Shown: piece by piece, positions 1 to 8,272 of the stretch
Layout: each line of letters opens with the position of its first letter
How positions within the stretch are numbered: the first letter of the stretch is position 1
Source of the DNA: Lachnospiraceae bacterium
GTDB lineage: Bacteria > Bacillota > Clostridia > Lachnospirales > Lachnospiraceae
Length of the DNA stretch: 18,290 bases
Assembly: GCA_016301965.1 (NCBI GenBank)
Contig: JAEDOO010000024.1
Coordinates: 1 to 18,290, forward strand
Direction of reading: 5' to 3'
The notes under the pieces: generated by a model
The model's database searches: none
Told to the model about the DNA's origin: nothing
What the model saw: the letters and a program-made list of their open reading frames with translations, nothing else
Made by a program: the position numbers and the translations under genes

Positions 1-18
1 CTTCCCATACCATCTGCT

Positions 19-1749
19 TTACCGATGCATATGATACAGCTTCTCATAAATACCACCCTTATCCAGAAGCTCCTGATGTGTGCCGGACTCTGCAATCCCG
101 TCATCCGTCAGCACCAGAATATTTTCCGCGTTCTGGATCGTCGTCAATCGATGGGCAATCACAAAAGTAGTCCTGTTCTTTGCCAACCGCTCCAGGGACT
201 CCTGCACCACATGCTCGCTCTCATTATCCAGGGCCGATGTAGCTTCATCAAAGATCAGAATCGGCGGATTCTTTAAAAATACCCGGGCGATAGACAGCCT
301 CTGTTTTTGCCCTCCGGAAAGCTTGATGCCCCTCTGTCCTATATCTGTCTCGTAACCGTCCGGAAACTGACAGATAAATTCATGGGCATTGGCATTTTTC
401 GCCGCCTCGATCACTTCCTCACGGGTAGCCCCTGGCTTACCATACGCAATATTCTCATAAATCGTACCGGCAAACAGATACACATCCTGCTGCACCATAC
501 CGATCTGGCTGCGAAGGCTCTTTAACGTCACCGAACGCACATCCCGGCCATCGATCAGCACCCTGCCGCCTGTCACATCGTAAAATCTGGGGATCAGAGA
601 ACACAGCGTAGTTTTTCCTGCCCCGGAAGCACCCACCAGCGCCGTGTAAGCTCCCGCCGGAACATCCAGATTCACATGATTCAGCACTTTGTCCGTATTT
701 TCGTTATACCGAAAAGAAACATCCTCAAAGGTAATATGCCCCTGCACATCCGTCAGCTCCACGGCATCGGGACTGTCCTCGATATCCGGTTCTATATCCA
801 TGATCTCCCGGAAACGCTCAAATCCGGTATAACCATTCTGAAACTGTTCCGTAAAATCAACCAGCGTTTTGATGGGCTCACTGAACACACCGATATACAG
901 AAGAAATGTCACCAGATCACTGATATTCATACGGCCATTGGCAATCAATGCGCCTCCGACCAGAATTACATTGACCTGAATGAGTGTCGTAAACACACCC
1001 ACACCGGCCTGAAAACACCCCATATAGCGGTAACTGTTTCTTTTTGCCGAAAGAAATCCATCATTTCCCTGTTTGAATTTGTTATTCTCCACTTCCTCAT
1101 TGGCAAAGGACTTAACTACCCGGATGCCGGACAGATTATCTTCAATCTGTGCATTGATATCCGCAATCTTCACTCGGTTTCTTCGAAATGCCGCACGCAT
1201 CTTTTTATTGAGCACAAACGCAAAAATAAACATAAAAGGCAGCACAAGAAATGCTGCAAGGGCCAGCATTCCATTAATATTCACAAGGATCACCAGCGCT
1301 CCCAGAATCTTCAGCACAGACAGAATAATATTCTCCGGGCCATGGTGCAAAAGCTCTGTGATGTCAAAAAGATCTGTCGTGATCCTGCTCATCAGCTGGC
1401 CGACTTTTGCATCATCATAGAAAGCAAAGGACAGCTTCTGCATATGGTCAAAAATCTCCGCCCTCATATTGTATTCTATTTTTGCTCCCATCACATGGCC
1501 GTAATTTCCGATAAAAAACCGACTAAACAGATCCACCAGAAGAAGTACCGCAAGAAACAGACCAATATGCCACAGACCTTCGATGATCCTGTCTTTTGCC
1601 ATATAGACCAGGGTTCCGGTCACATAGCGCACCACCAGCGGAATAATCAAAGCCACCGAAGCTGACAAGGTCGCAAAGAACATATCTGCCAGAAAAATGT
1701 GCATATATGGCCTGTAATACGACACCATCTTTTTCATGTTATTCTTCAT
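19..1749 (-). CDS. ABC exporter half-transporter (fused TMD-NBD, MsbA/LmrA type)
   Basis: This is a 576-residue half-transporter that should work as a dimer in the cytoplasmic membrane and use ATP to export a small or lipophilic molecule; the substrate cannot be told from sequence. Residues 1 to about 320 form the membrane domain with hydrophobic segments near 16-41, 60-81, 141-180 and 248-295. The ATPase domain follows with Walker A GASGAGKT (373-380), Q-loop Q420/Q421, signature LSGGQ (477-481), Walker B ending in D501-E502, and H-loop H533, so it looks active. I start it at the ATG at 1749 because GGAGG lies 11 nt upstream; an in-frame TTG six codons earlier overlaps that site and is unlikely. 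It follows the terminator at 1828-1863 and I see no convincing promoter of its own, so it may also depend on readthrough. The gene ends at a TAA close to the window edge, so its downstream neighbour is not visible. Confidence 0.9.
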   Translation of the reverse strand: MKNNMKKMVSYYRPYMHIFLADMFFATLSASVALIIPLVVRYVTGTLVYMAKDRIIEGLWHIGLFLAVLLLVDLFSRFFIGNYGHVMGAKIEYNMRAEIFDHMQKLSFAFYDDAKVGQLMSRITTDLFDITELLHHGPENIILSVLKILGALVILVNINGMLALAAFLVLPFMFIFAFVLNKKMRAAFRRNRVKIADINAQIEDNLSGIRVVKSFANEEVENNKFKQGNDGFLSAKRNSYRYMGCFQAGVGVFTTLIQVNVILVGGALIANGRMNISDLVTFLLYIGVFSEPIKTLVDFTEQFQNGYTGFERFREIMDIEPDIEDSPDAVELTDVQGHITFEDVSFRYNENTDKVLNHVNLDVPAGAYTALVGASGAGKTTLCSLIPRFYDVTGGRVLIDGRDVRSVTLKSLRSQIGMVQQDVYLFAGTIYENIAYGKPGATREEVIEAAKNANAHEFICQFPDGYETDIGQRGIKLSGGQKQRLSIARVFLKNPPILIFDEATSALDNESEHVVQESLERLAKNRTTFVIAHRLTTIQNAENILVLTDDGIAESGTHQELLDKGGIYEKLYHMHR

Positions 1750-1827
1750 AACCCGCAAGTCCTCCAAAAAGATAATATATTTTCTAAAGCAATATCATAA
1801 AAAAATGCCCCTGTTTTCTGTTTACAC

Positions 1828-1863
1828 AAAAAAATCCTCCGGGATATATCCCAGAGGAATTTT
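1828..1863 (-). terminator. Intrinsic terminator of the riboswitch operon
   Basis: The hairpin at 1835-1858 has TCCTC/GAGGA outer arms, one mismatch, then GGGA-TATA-TCCC. On the minus strand it is followed by seven T residues (1834-1828). The other side carries four T residues on the plus strand, so it could also work weakly in reverse. It lies about 65 nt after the stop of the chelatase fusion gene and marks the probable end of that operon. Confidence 0.85.
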
Positions 1864-1924
1864 AGCACAGATTATTTCAGAAAAAAACAACCAAATCAGT
1901 TTTTCCACAGCTGAATTTCTCTAT

Positions 1925-3718
1925 TTAGCCGTGGTGTTCATCACAATCACAAAACACAGCATACATCACTACTTCTGTTGCCTTATCTACCCATAACGTT
2001 TTGGTCATATACATAATCTGCCCGGAATGGTCTGCCCTGCAGATTTCCAGAAGATTACCATGATAATCGCGGATCTCACCGATCACCTGCCCTTTGGTGA
2101 TATTCTGCTCTACTTCTACCTCCGGATACCAGAGTCCCGAATGGGAAACATACTGATACACAGGATCCACCAGGCGCTTCGGAGGAAGAATCGGAAGCAA
2201 GGCTTCGCCTTCCAGAAATCCCCATAGACGCATGACATTTATGATATCCCGGATATCATCTCTGACTTCCTGCGGTGTCCATCTTCCGCTGCCGCCTCTT
2301 TCAAGAAGAATCGACGGAAGGCCGATCACTCCCGCATAATTATATGCGCCGGTCGTGGAGTTGGATTTGACCATATACTCCACATCACAGCAGGAAGCGG
2401 CAGTCTCAGCCAGATCACTGACTTCCGGATCGCAGTTTCCGACAAAATACACATACGGCCGAAGCTCCTCATATATACCGCCACTGTGAACATCAATATA
2501 ATAATCTGCTTTTGAAAAAAGCTCTTTTTCCATATAATACGCCAGTCTCTCGGAGGCAGTTCCCTCCGGACTTCCCGGGAATACGCGATTCAGATTTTTA
2601 TGATCCTCCGGTAAGAGTGAGGGAAGTCTGTGTTCAAATCCGCTGGTATTAATGACCGGAATAATAATAACTGTACCAATGACCTGTTCCGGTGTCAGCT
2701 TTTCCGCTAATTCGATCAAGGCCTGAATACCGACATATTCACAGCTGTGTACTCCGGCTGTCAAAAGCAATGTCTTGCCCGGACGGAATCCATGGATCAC
2801 GGTTGCATGCAGAACAAATTCGGTATGATCCACATACAGATGTCCCATCTTTTTCTCACCCGGGCCCAGATGAAACTCGCCCAGATCAAAAAAGCTCTCC
2901 TCGTCGAACCGACGCATCGCTTCTTTTGCATGCTGAACCAAAAGATTCTGCACCTCTTCCAGTTCACCCATTCCTTTCAGTATACAGAGTACTTCGTAGC
3001 CTTCTGCCTCAAAGGTCTTTTTCCAGGAATTCGCTTCGTCACCGGCCATATCATTGTTTGCATGATCTCCTGCTACGATCATCAATGGCTGAAGAACGAT
3101 CCTCTTATATTTTCTTTCTTTTATTCTGGACTGCAGATGCGTCAGATCAGGTTCTGCATCGATCGTTCCGATATAATAATTACTGTAGCCCGCCTTTTGC
3201 ATCGTCTGCTGAAGCTTCAGATACACGCGGTTTGCCGCCACCTCTGTTCCATGTCCCATAAAGCAGATCGCTGTCTCTCCATCATCGTATGACCGTGTAT
3301 CTTTCACCAGTGCTCTCATCATACGTTTATAATCATCTTCACTGTAAAACAATGGCTTTCCGATGACCATTTTTTCAAAATACTTCTGATATGTCCGGCT
3401 CAATGCGCAGATATCGTCATACTCAATACCATCGATAAGAAGAGTCGGCTGGATAACAAGTCTCCTGACACCTGCATTTTTTGCTTTTTCAAGAGAATCT
3501 CTCAGGTGATCGATCACGATCCCATCTCTTCTTTTCAAATGATTGATGATCATCTGGCTGGTAAAACCTCGTCTGATGGACCAGTCCGGAAAAGACTGTT
3601 CAAACACTTCCTCAATAGCACCGATCGTCAGAATACGGTTTTCGTTGTAGCTCGTACCAAAACTGGCGACCAGGATCTCCTGCTCACCTATCTGTCCACT
3701 GTTTCTCAAATTTTCCAT
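1925..3718 (-). CDS. cbiK: CbiK-type sirohydrochlorin cobaltochelatase fused to an AstE/AspA-type (M14-like) zinc deacylase
   Basis: This is a 597-residue two-domain protein with no signal peptide, so probably cytoplasmic. Residues about 13-265 match anaerobic cobaltochelatase CbiK, which inserts Co2+ (or other metals) into sirohydrochlorin in cobalamin synthesis. The two active-site histidine regions are present: MGHGTE with H156 and VAGDHANNDMAGD with H219. Residues about 290-510 match the succinylglutamate desuccinylase/aspartoacylase family. The zinc ligands H324 and E327 (HSCE) and H411 (DVHSGG), the substrate motif NLNRVFPG (375-382) and a likely catalytic E473 are all there. Residues about 520-587 resemble the small beta domain that ends this family, and the last nine residues are FCDCDEHHG, rich in metal-binding side chains. 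The start at 3718 has AAGGAG 8 nt upstream. It is the last gene of the cobalamin-riboswitch operon. The chelatase role is well supported; the deacylase substrate is unknown. The fusion is not standard for CbiK, which is normally about 260-300 residues alone. Confidence 0.88.
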   Translation of the reverse strand: MENLRNSGQIGEQEILVASFGTSYNENRILTIGAIEEVFEQSFPDWSIRRGFTSQMIINHLKRRDGIVIDHLRDSLEKAKNAGVRRLVIQPTLLIDGIEYDDICALSRTYQKYFEKMVIGKPLFYSEDDYKRMMRALVKDTRSYDDGETAICFMGHGTEVAANRVYLKLQQTMQKAGYSNYYIGTIDAEPDLTHLQSRIKERKYKRIVLQPLMIVAGDHANNDMAGDEANSWKKTFEAEGYEVLCILKGMGELEEVQNLLVQHAKEAMRRFDEESFFDLGEFHLGPGEKKMGHLYVDHTEFVLHATVIHGFRPGKTLLLTAGVHSCEYVGIQALIELAEKLTPEQVIGTVIIIPVINTSGFEHRLPSLLPEDHKNLNRVFPGSPEGTASERLAYYMEKELFSKADYYIDVHSGGIYEELRPYVYFVGNCDPEVSDLAETAASCCDVEYMVKSNSTTGAYNYAGVIGLPSILLERGGSGRWTPQEVRDDIRDIINVMRLWGFLEGEALLPILPPKRLVDPVYQYVSHSGLWYPEVEVEQNITKGQVIGEIRDYHGNLLEICRADHSGQIMYMTKTLWVDKATEVVMYAVFCDCDEHHG

Positions 3719-3733
3719 GATTCGTTCTCCTTA

Positions 3734-3854
3734 TAACATGCCTGTAATTATCAAGCCATCGGCATGGCGTTTTATCAGATATCTTTTTCATCGACATCTT
3801 TGTACTATCTAACATACCTGTAATTATCGGGCAAGCAATATGACTATTTATCAG
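3734..3854. repeat. Imperfect 45-bp direct repeat in the MATE-chelatase intergenic gap
   Basis: Two 45-bp copies, 3734-3778 and 3810-3854, agree at 34 of 45 positions by hand count, and 18 of the first 19 match (TAACATRCCTGTAATTATC). Both end in TTTATCAG. The second copy ends over the stop codon of the MATE gene, the first lies just upstream of the ribosome binding site of the chelatase gene. The offset is 76 bp. It may be a remnant of a small tandem duplication or a paired binding site; nothing else is visible in this gap. Confidence 0.6.
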
Positions 3855-5209
3855 TTCCCCGTTTTCACAGCCACATTACACAGCTTTTTCTGAATATAGA
3901 TGTAAAACAGAATCATAAACAACAAAGCCGCACATCCCCAGGTCAAAGGATACACTGCCGCAACGACCTTCACTCCGTGGAAAAAAAATCCCGTGACGAT
4001 CAGATAAAGAACTCGTCCGGCACATAACACACCGAAGGTAATACACATAGAAGTCATTGTTTTGCCGAGGCCCTTCATGGCCCCACTGAACACCTCAAGA
4101 ACACCGTATAGCCAATACAGCGGGAAGGTAAGCGACACGATCTGTCCCCCGATTTCAATGACAGCCGGATCTTTCAAAAACCAGCCAAAGACTGTTTCGT
4201 GTGCCAGCATCAAAACCATGCCGACGCCAAAAGCCAGCACAGCGCACAGGCAGGCTGAGGATGTGGCTCCTTTTTTGATCCGCTGATAATTGCCTGCACC
4301 TGCATTTTGTCCCACAAAGGTTGTCATCGCCTGTCCGATGGCTACAAGCGGCAGATAAATAAAACACTCAATTCTGAAATATGCCGCAAATGCCGCAATC
4401 GTGTCCTCTCCATAGGAGTTGATATAGCTTTGCACGATGATATTGGATAAGGTAACTACAATTGCCTGCACAGCCACCGGAACACTTAAGACCAGAATCT
4501 TTCTCAGTATCCTGCCATCCGGCATTTTCCAGTTCCCTGCAACACAAACACCATCCTTGCCGCAAAACAAAACGATCAGTATGAGAGTCGAACTGATGCC
4601 CTGACAGATCAGGGTCGCAAGTGCCGCGCCAAAAACACCCCATTGAAATACGGAAACAAACAAAAAGTCCGCACAAACATTGGCGCATCCCCCGGCTACC
4701 AAAATCAAAAAAGGTGTTTTCGAGTTACCGTATCCCCGCAATACACTGCTTCCCATATTATAAATGACCATAAAAGGCATACTGAACAGATACGTTCTAA
4801 GATAGGTCAGTGCTTCCGGAAGAATCGTCTCCGGTGTCTGCATCAGGCGCAGTACAGGTTTTGCTGCCGCCAGTCCGATCACTGAAAGAAGTACACCAGT
4901 CACAATACTGATGATCACGGCTGTCTGTGAAACATACTTCGCATAGTCGGGCTTTTGTTCACCGACAGCCCTCGCCACCAGAATATTGACCCCCACAGAC
5001 AAACCGGTACACACGCCGATCAGACACGTAAATATCAGACCACTGGCACCGACAGCTGCAGCAGCTGTTTTACCGGCACAATTACTGACAAACAGTAAAT
5101 CTGCCGTATTATACAGCTGCTGCACAATACTGCTGCCTAATAACGGAAGCGCAAAGATAACAATGGAAAACAGGATTTTTCCATTAAGCATAGAATTTTC
5201 TTTTTTCAT
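3851..5209 (-). CDS. MATE-family cation-coupled efflux transporter
   Basis: This is a 452-residue, highly hydrophobic protein with about 12 membrane segments and family hallmarks: a start like FALPLLGSSIVQQLYNTADLLFV, the repeat-half feature of NILVARAVGEQK, and the matching second-half segment FVGQNAGAGNYQR. MATE proteins export organic cations, drugs or metabolites using Na+ or H+ gradients. I place the start at the ATG at 5209, with AGGA 8 nt upstream. A longer reading to 5308 would add 33 residues that do not look like a MATE N-terminus and would overlap the preceding lipoprotein gene. There is a 52-nt gap to that gene. Its place inside a cobalamin-riboswitch operon suggests a substrate linked to cobalt or corrinoid physiology, for example an exported metal ligand, but this is inference; a generic efflux pump caught in the operon cannot be excluded. 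Confidence 0.9.
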   Translation of the reverse strand: MKKENSMLNGKILFSIVIFALPLLGSSIVQQLYNTADLLFVSNCAGKTAAAAVGASGLIFTCLIGVCTGLSVGVNILVARAVGEQKPDYAKYVSQTAVIISIVTGVLLSVIGLAAAKPVLRLMQTPETILPEALTYLRTYLFSMPFMVIYNMGSSVLRGYGNSKTPFLILVAGGCANVCADFLFVSVFQWGVFGAALATLICQGISSTLILIVLFCGKDGVCVAGNWKMPDGRILRKILVLSVPVAVQAIVVTLSNIIVQSYINSYGEDTIAAFAAYFRIECFIYLPLVAIGQAMTTFVGQNAGAGNYQRIKKGATSSACLCAVLAFGVGMVLMLAHETVFGWFLKDPAVIEIGGQIVSLTFPLYWLYGVLEVFSGAMKGLGKTMTSMCITFGVLCAGRVLYLIVTGFFFHGVKVVAAVYPLTWGCAALLFMILFYIYIQKKLCNVAVKTGN

Positions 5210-5261
5210 GCGTGATCCTACTTTAAAAAAATCATAAATGAGTCTGACAAACTCCACAATA

Positions 5262-6500
5262 TTAATTCGATTTTCTTCTTTCAGATGCGGCCTCATAAGA
5301 ATACGCATCTGTCAATTTTCTCAGATCCTCCAGCGACGCATTCGAATTGTATACTTTACATGCCGACTGAAGATCATTGTAATTATAGGCATTTACATAT
5401 ATTCCGGACGCTAAAGAATACTTTTCCAGATATTCATTTAGAGAGGCGGCTTCCCAGAAGCCCTGATTAAGGGAAAATGCTTTTCCATTGTCTCTGAATT
5501 CATCTGCATAGCCGCAGACAGCATTATACATAGCCACAAAAGATGGTCCGATGATCGAACTGTATTTTCCGGCCAGATAACTCAGTCTTCCATTAATAAA
5601 TCCAAACTGATTCTCTTCTGTAAAGCAGTCGATCATTCCGAAATCCGTATGGACCGTTTCACAATGTTTTGGGAAATTTCCGGCAGCCATAACAGCCATA
5701 GCCGCCGAATAGCTTCCGGATTTCAGACTTGAAACCGCCAGCTGATACTGCTCACTCACATTCATGAATCCCGGACAGATACAAACCGTCAGATCACCGG
5801 CCTGAACGATCGTCGGTTCTGCGCTTTCAGCAATCTCCTGACTGGTTTGCGCGAATTTTACGCCATAATCCTCCTGAAGCTTATCAAGGACTCCCACCGT
5901 ACGAAGCCGATGCATTTCATTGCCCATATAGGCTCCGCCGCTCAACACGAAATATGCATTGTTCTCTGTTTTATGGCTGAAGTTGCCGGCCAATTTCCTG
6001 CCGGCTTCATATTCCATCTCGTTTCCCGGACCAATGACACCTACAAAATACGCATTTTCCGAAACTTTATTAAAATCTTTATCTGAAATAGTCCCGGAAG
6101 CCATCATATAATAAATATCATTCTCTGAACAATAATTGACGGCCTCCTCAAGATCATAAGTAACGAAAGATAAAATACCTTCTACACCTGCATCCTTCAT
6201 AGCATGCAGCTCCTCAGTCTCCTCTTCGAGACTTGTCACCTCATCTGTGTATAAAAATTCCACGCCTGGAAAACACTGCGAAATATAGTTCTGCAGATAA
6301 TTTCGAAATCCTACTACCTCGGCATCAGAAAAGTCGTATGTCACCACACCAATCAAATGTTCCTGTACCCCATCTACGGACGCGGTCTCATCTTCAGAGA
6401 CCTCTGAAACGTGAGATTCCTCCGAAACCCTTCCACAGCCTGCCAATATGCAGATTGCCGCTGCCAGGATCAATATGTGGGTTATTGTTTTCTTGATCAT
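5262..6500 (-). CDS. Lipoprotein with type 1 periplasmic-binding (sugar-binding-like) fold
   Basis: This is a 412-residue protein. The N-terminus MIKKTITHILILAAAICILAGC is a lipoprotein signal with lipobox LAGC, so C22 should be lipidated and the protein anchored outside the membrane. After an acidic linker (about 25-46), residues 49-400 look like a type 1 solute-binding fold: IGVVTYDFSD strand-helix start, then AMKDAGVEGILSF, a segment like ENDIYYMMASG, and YFVGVIGPGNEMEYEAGRKLA, as in LacI/BMP-type binding proteins. It overlaps the preceding ATPase gene by four bases (ATGA at 6497-6500), with GGAGG upstream, so it is probably translationally coupled to it. A binding protein of this class normally serves a different importer type, and none is encoded here. 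It may bind an extra ligand for the cobalamin-regulated system or act as a sensor. I do not recognise a named family. Confidence 0.8.
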   Translation of the reverse strand: MIKKTITHILILAAAICILAGCGRVSEESHVSEVSEDETASVDGVQEHLIGVVTYDFSDAEVVGFRNYLQNYISQCFPGVEFLYTDEVTSLEEETEELHAMKDAGVEGILSFVTYDLEEAVNYCSENDIYYMMASGTISDKDFNKVSENAYFVGVIGPGNEMEYEAGRKLAGNFSHKTENNAYFVLSGGAYMGNEMHRLRTVGVLDKLQEDYGVKFAQTSQEIAESAEPTIVQAGDLTVCICPGFMNVSEQYQLAVSSLKSGSYSAAMAVMAAGNFPKHCETVHTDFGMIDCFTEENQFGFINGRLSYLAGKYSSIIGPSFVAMYNAVCGYADEFRDNGKAFSLNQGFWEAASLNEYLEKYSLASGIYVNAYNYNDLQSACKVYNSNASLEDLRKLTDAYSYEAASERRKSN

Positions 6501-7477
6501 TTTTCCATTCCTCCGATCTGCTGACAGAAATGACAGGCAACTTTGTGCCCGGGATAGATCTCTTTCAACAACGGACGATCTGTTTTACATTTTTCCTGAC
6601 AATACTCACAGCGATTCTGAAACGGACATCCCGGCGGAACGTCCAGGGGACTCGGAACCTCACCTTCGATGCTTTCGATCTTTTTTGAAAAATCCATGTT
6701 GATATCAAATACAGACTTCATCAGCGCCTGCGTGTATGGATGACCTGCCTTTTGCGGAAGATCCTCTGCCGGCATAAGTTCTACGATATTTCCAAGGTAC
6801 ATGACTGCGATCTGATGTGCCACAGACCGTACCAGACCGATATCATGGCAGATAAATCCTATGGCGATATTTTTCTCTTTCTGAAGCTTAAGGATCAGTT
6901 CAATGATATTTTTCTGCACAGAAACATCGAGCGCGCTTGTCGCTTCATCCATGATGATGACTTCCGGATCAAGTACAATAGCTCTTGCGATCGCCACGCG
7001 CTGTCTTTGTCCGCCGCTCATATTGTGAGGATAACGGTCCGCAAAATCTCCCGGAAGATCTACCATTTCCAGGTATTTTCTGGCAATGGCATCTTTCTCA
7101 GAAGGCCGGATCTTTTTAAAGTTTAACAGCGGCTCACAAATAATATCCCGTATCTTCATCTTCGGATTAAAAGAATTGGTCGGATCCTGAAATACCATTT
7201 GAATATGCTGTCGATGAAGCCTTAACTCTTCCCCTTTAAGTTTCGTAATATCTTTTCCGTTAAATAAGATTTCTCCCTCTGTCGGTTTATCGAGAGATAC
7301 CAGAAATCGCATGAATGTACTTTTCCCACATCCTGATTCTCCGACAAGCCCCAGGGTTTTCCCCCTGTATAACTGCAGATTAATATCATTGCATGCCGTA
7401 AGCTCCTTTCCCCCTGCCGCCGGAAATCTTCTGGTAATATGTCTGGCATCAATGATCAGCTCTTTTTCATCAAACAT
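6497..7477 (-). CDS. ABC importer ATPase, OppF/DppF/NikE-like, riboswitch operon
   Basis: This 326-residue cytoplasmic ATPase is the second nucleotide-binding subunit of the riboswitch-controlled importer. Walker A GESGCGKS is at 46-53, Q-loop Q97, signature MSGGQ at 153-157, Walker B ends in D177-E178 and the switch histidine is H211. The C-terminus (about 235-320) is the oligopeptide/dipeptide extension typical of this family, with the usual GCPF...RC...C...ACH cysteines (284, 290, 297, 315) plus two more, C293 and C318. The first gene base overlaps the end of the partner ATPase by 8 nt and GGAGG sits 8 nt before the ATG. It overlaps the next gene by four bases. The tight overlaps say the subunits are made together. 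Substrate is not shown by this subunit; the operon points to cobalt or a cobalt complex. Confidence 0.92.
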   Translation of the reverse strand: MFDEKELIIDARHITRRFPAAGGKELTACNDINLQLYRGKTLGLVGESGCGKSTFMRFLVSLDKPTEGEILFNGKDITKLKGEELRLHRQHIQMVFQDPTNSFNPKMKIRDIICEPLLNFKKIRPSEKDAIARKYLEMVDLPGDFADRYPHNMSGGQRQRVAIARAIVLDPEVIIMDEATSALDVSVQKNIIELILKLQKEKNIAIGFICHDIGLVRSVAHQIAVMYLGNIVELMPAEDLPQKAGHPYTQALMKSVFDINMDFSKKIESIEGEVPSPLDVPPGCPFQNRCEYCQEKCKTDRPLLKEIYPGHKVACHFCQQIGGMEK

Positions 7478-8258
7478 ATCTCATACCTCCCAGAGATGGC
7501 ACTGCATCCAATAATTGTCTTGTATACTCCGTTTTTGCATGCTTTAGCAGCCGCTCACGATCTCCGCACTCTACGATCTCACCATGCTTCATAACAATAA
7601 TCTTGTCGGCCATATACGCTGCCACACCAAGATTATGCGTAACCACGATCATACTCGTTTCGTATTCATCCCGCAGTTCCATAAACTGGCGCACGATCTG
7701 TGCCTGCGTTGTTACATCCAGGGCAGAGGTCGGCTCATCTGCAAGCAAAAGATCCGGCTGGTATGTCATACCCATGGCAATACCTACACGCTGGCGCATT
7801 CCGCCGGAAAGCTGAAACGGGTAACTTTTCATGATATTATCTCCGTTTGGCAGTCTCATACGTTCCAGCATCTCAACACCTTTTGCCCATGCGTCATTTT
7901 TGGAAATATTTTCATGGGTTCGAATATACTCAACGAATACTTTACCTACCGTTCTGGTTGGATTCATCATCGCCCCGGAATCCTGAAAGATCATGGAAAT
8001 CTCTTTCCCTCTCAACTGATTCCACTGTTCTTTGGACAATTTCAGGATCGACTTATCCTGATACAGAATATCTCCCGCAGTCACTTTACCGCCACCCGCA
8101 AGCAGTCCTAAGACCGCGCGGATCACGGTGGTTTTTCCCGAACCGGATTCGCCGACTATGGCGCAGATCTCTCCCTTTTCCAGTGACAGATTACAATCCT
8201 TTACGGTCAAGCGGTTGCCATAAGAAATATCTACATGCTGAACATCCAATAATGCCAC
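7470..8258 (-). CDS. ABC importer ATPase, DppD/NikD-like, riboswitch operon
   Basis: This 262-residue ATPase pairs with the F-type subunit to power the importer. Walker A GESGSGKT is at 36-43, Q-loop Q92, signature LSGGM at 150-154, Walker B ends in D174-E175 and the switch histidine is H208, so all motifs needed for ATP hydrolysis are present. The length is close to NikD-type subunits and it lacks the long cysteine-bearing C-terminal extension of its partner. It starts at GTG 8258; GGGGGAG lies about 6 nt upstream, and no better start is seen. It begins 14 nt after the stop of permease C and overlaps the next ATPase by 8 nt. Confidence 0.92.
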   Translation of the reverse strand: MALLDVQHVDISYGNRLTVKDCNLSLEKGEICAIVGESGSGKTTVIRAVLGLLAGGGKVTAGDILYQDKSILKLSKEQWNQLRGKEISMIFQDSGAMMNPTRTVGKVFVEYIRTHENISKNDAWAKGVEMLERMRLPNGDNIMKSYPFQLSGGMRQRVGIAMGMTYQPDLLLADEPTSALDVTTQAQIVRQFMELRDEYETSMIVVTHNLGVAAYMADKIIVMKHGEIVECGDRERLLKHAKTEYTRQLLDAVPSLGGMRYV

Positions 8259-8272
8259 AACTCACTCCCCCT

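Noticed and set aside
676..1665. A 329-codon open frame on the plus strand
   Set aside because: It lies antisense to the ABC exporter gene, has a low-complexity His/Lys/Ile/Gln-rich translation with no domain, and no ribosome binding site; it is a shadow of the real gene.
1750..1924. A separate promoter for the ABC exporter gene, using TATGAT or TATATT as -10
   Set aside because: No -35 hexamer is found at an acceptable spacing, so I do not call one.
2692..3292. Two overlapping plus-strand frames of about 180 codons
   Set aside because: They are antisense to the chelatase fusion, whose active-site motifs are intact, and their translations look non-biological.
3684..3815. A 43-codon minus-strand frame in the MATE-chelatase gap that runs into the start of the fusion gene
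   Set aside because: AGG lies only 1-2 nt before the ATG, which is too close to be a working ribosome binding site, and the peptide is not recognisable; it could still be a leader peptide but support is insufficient.
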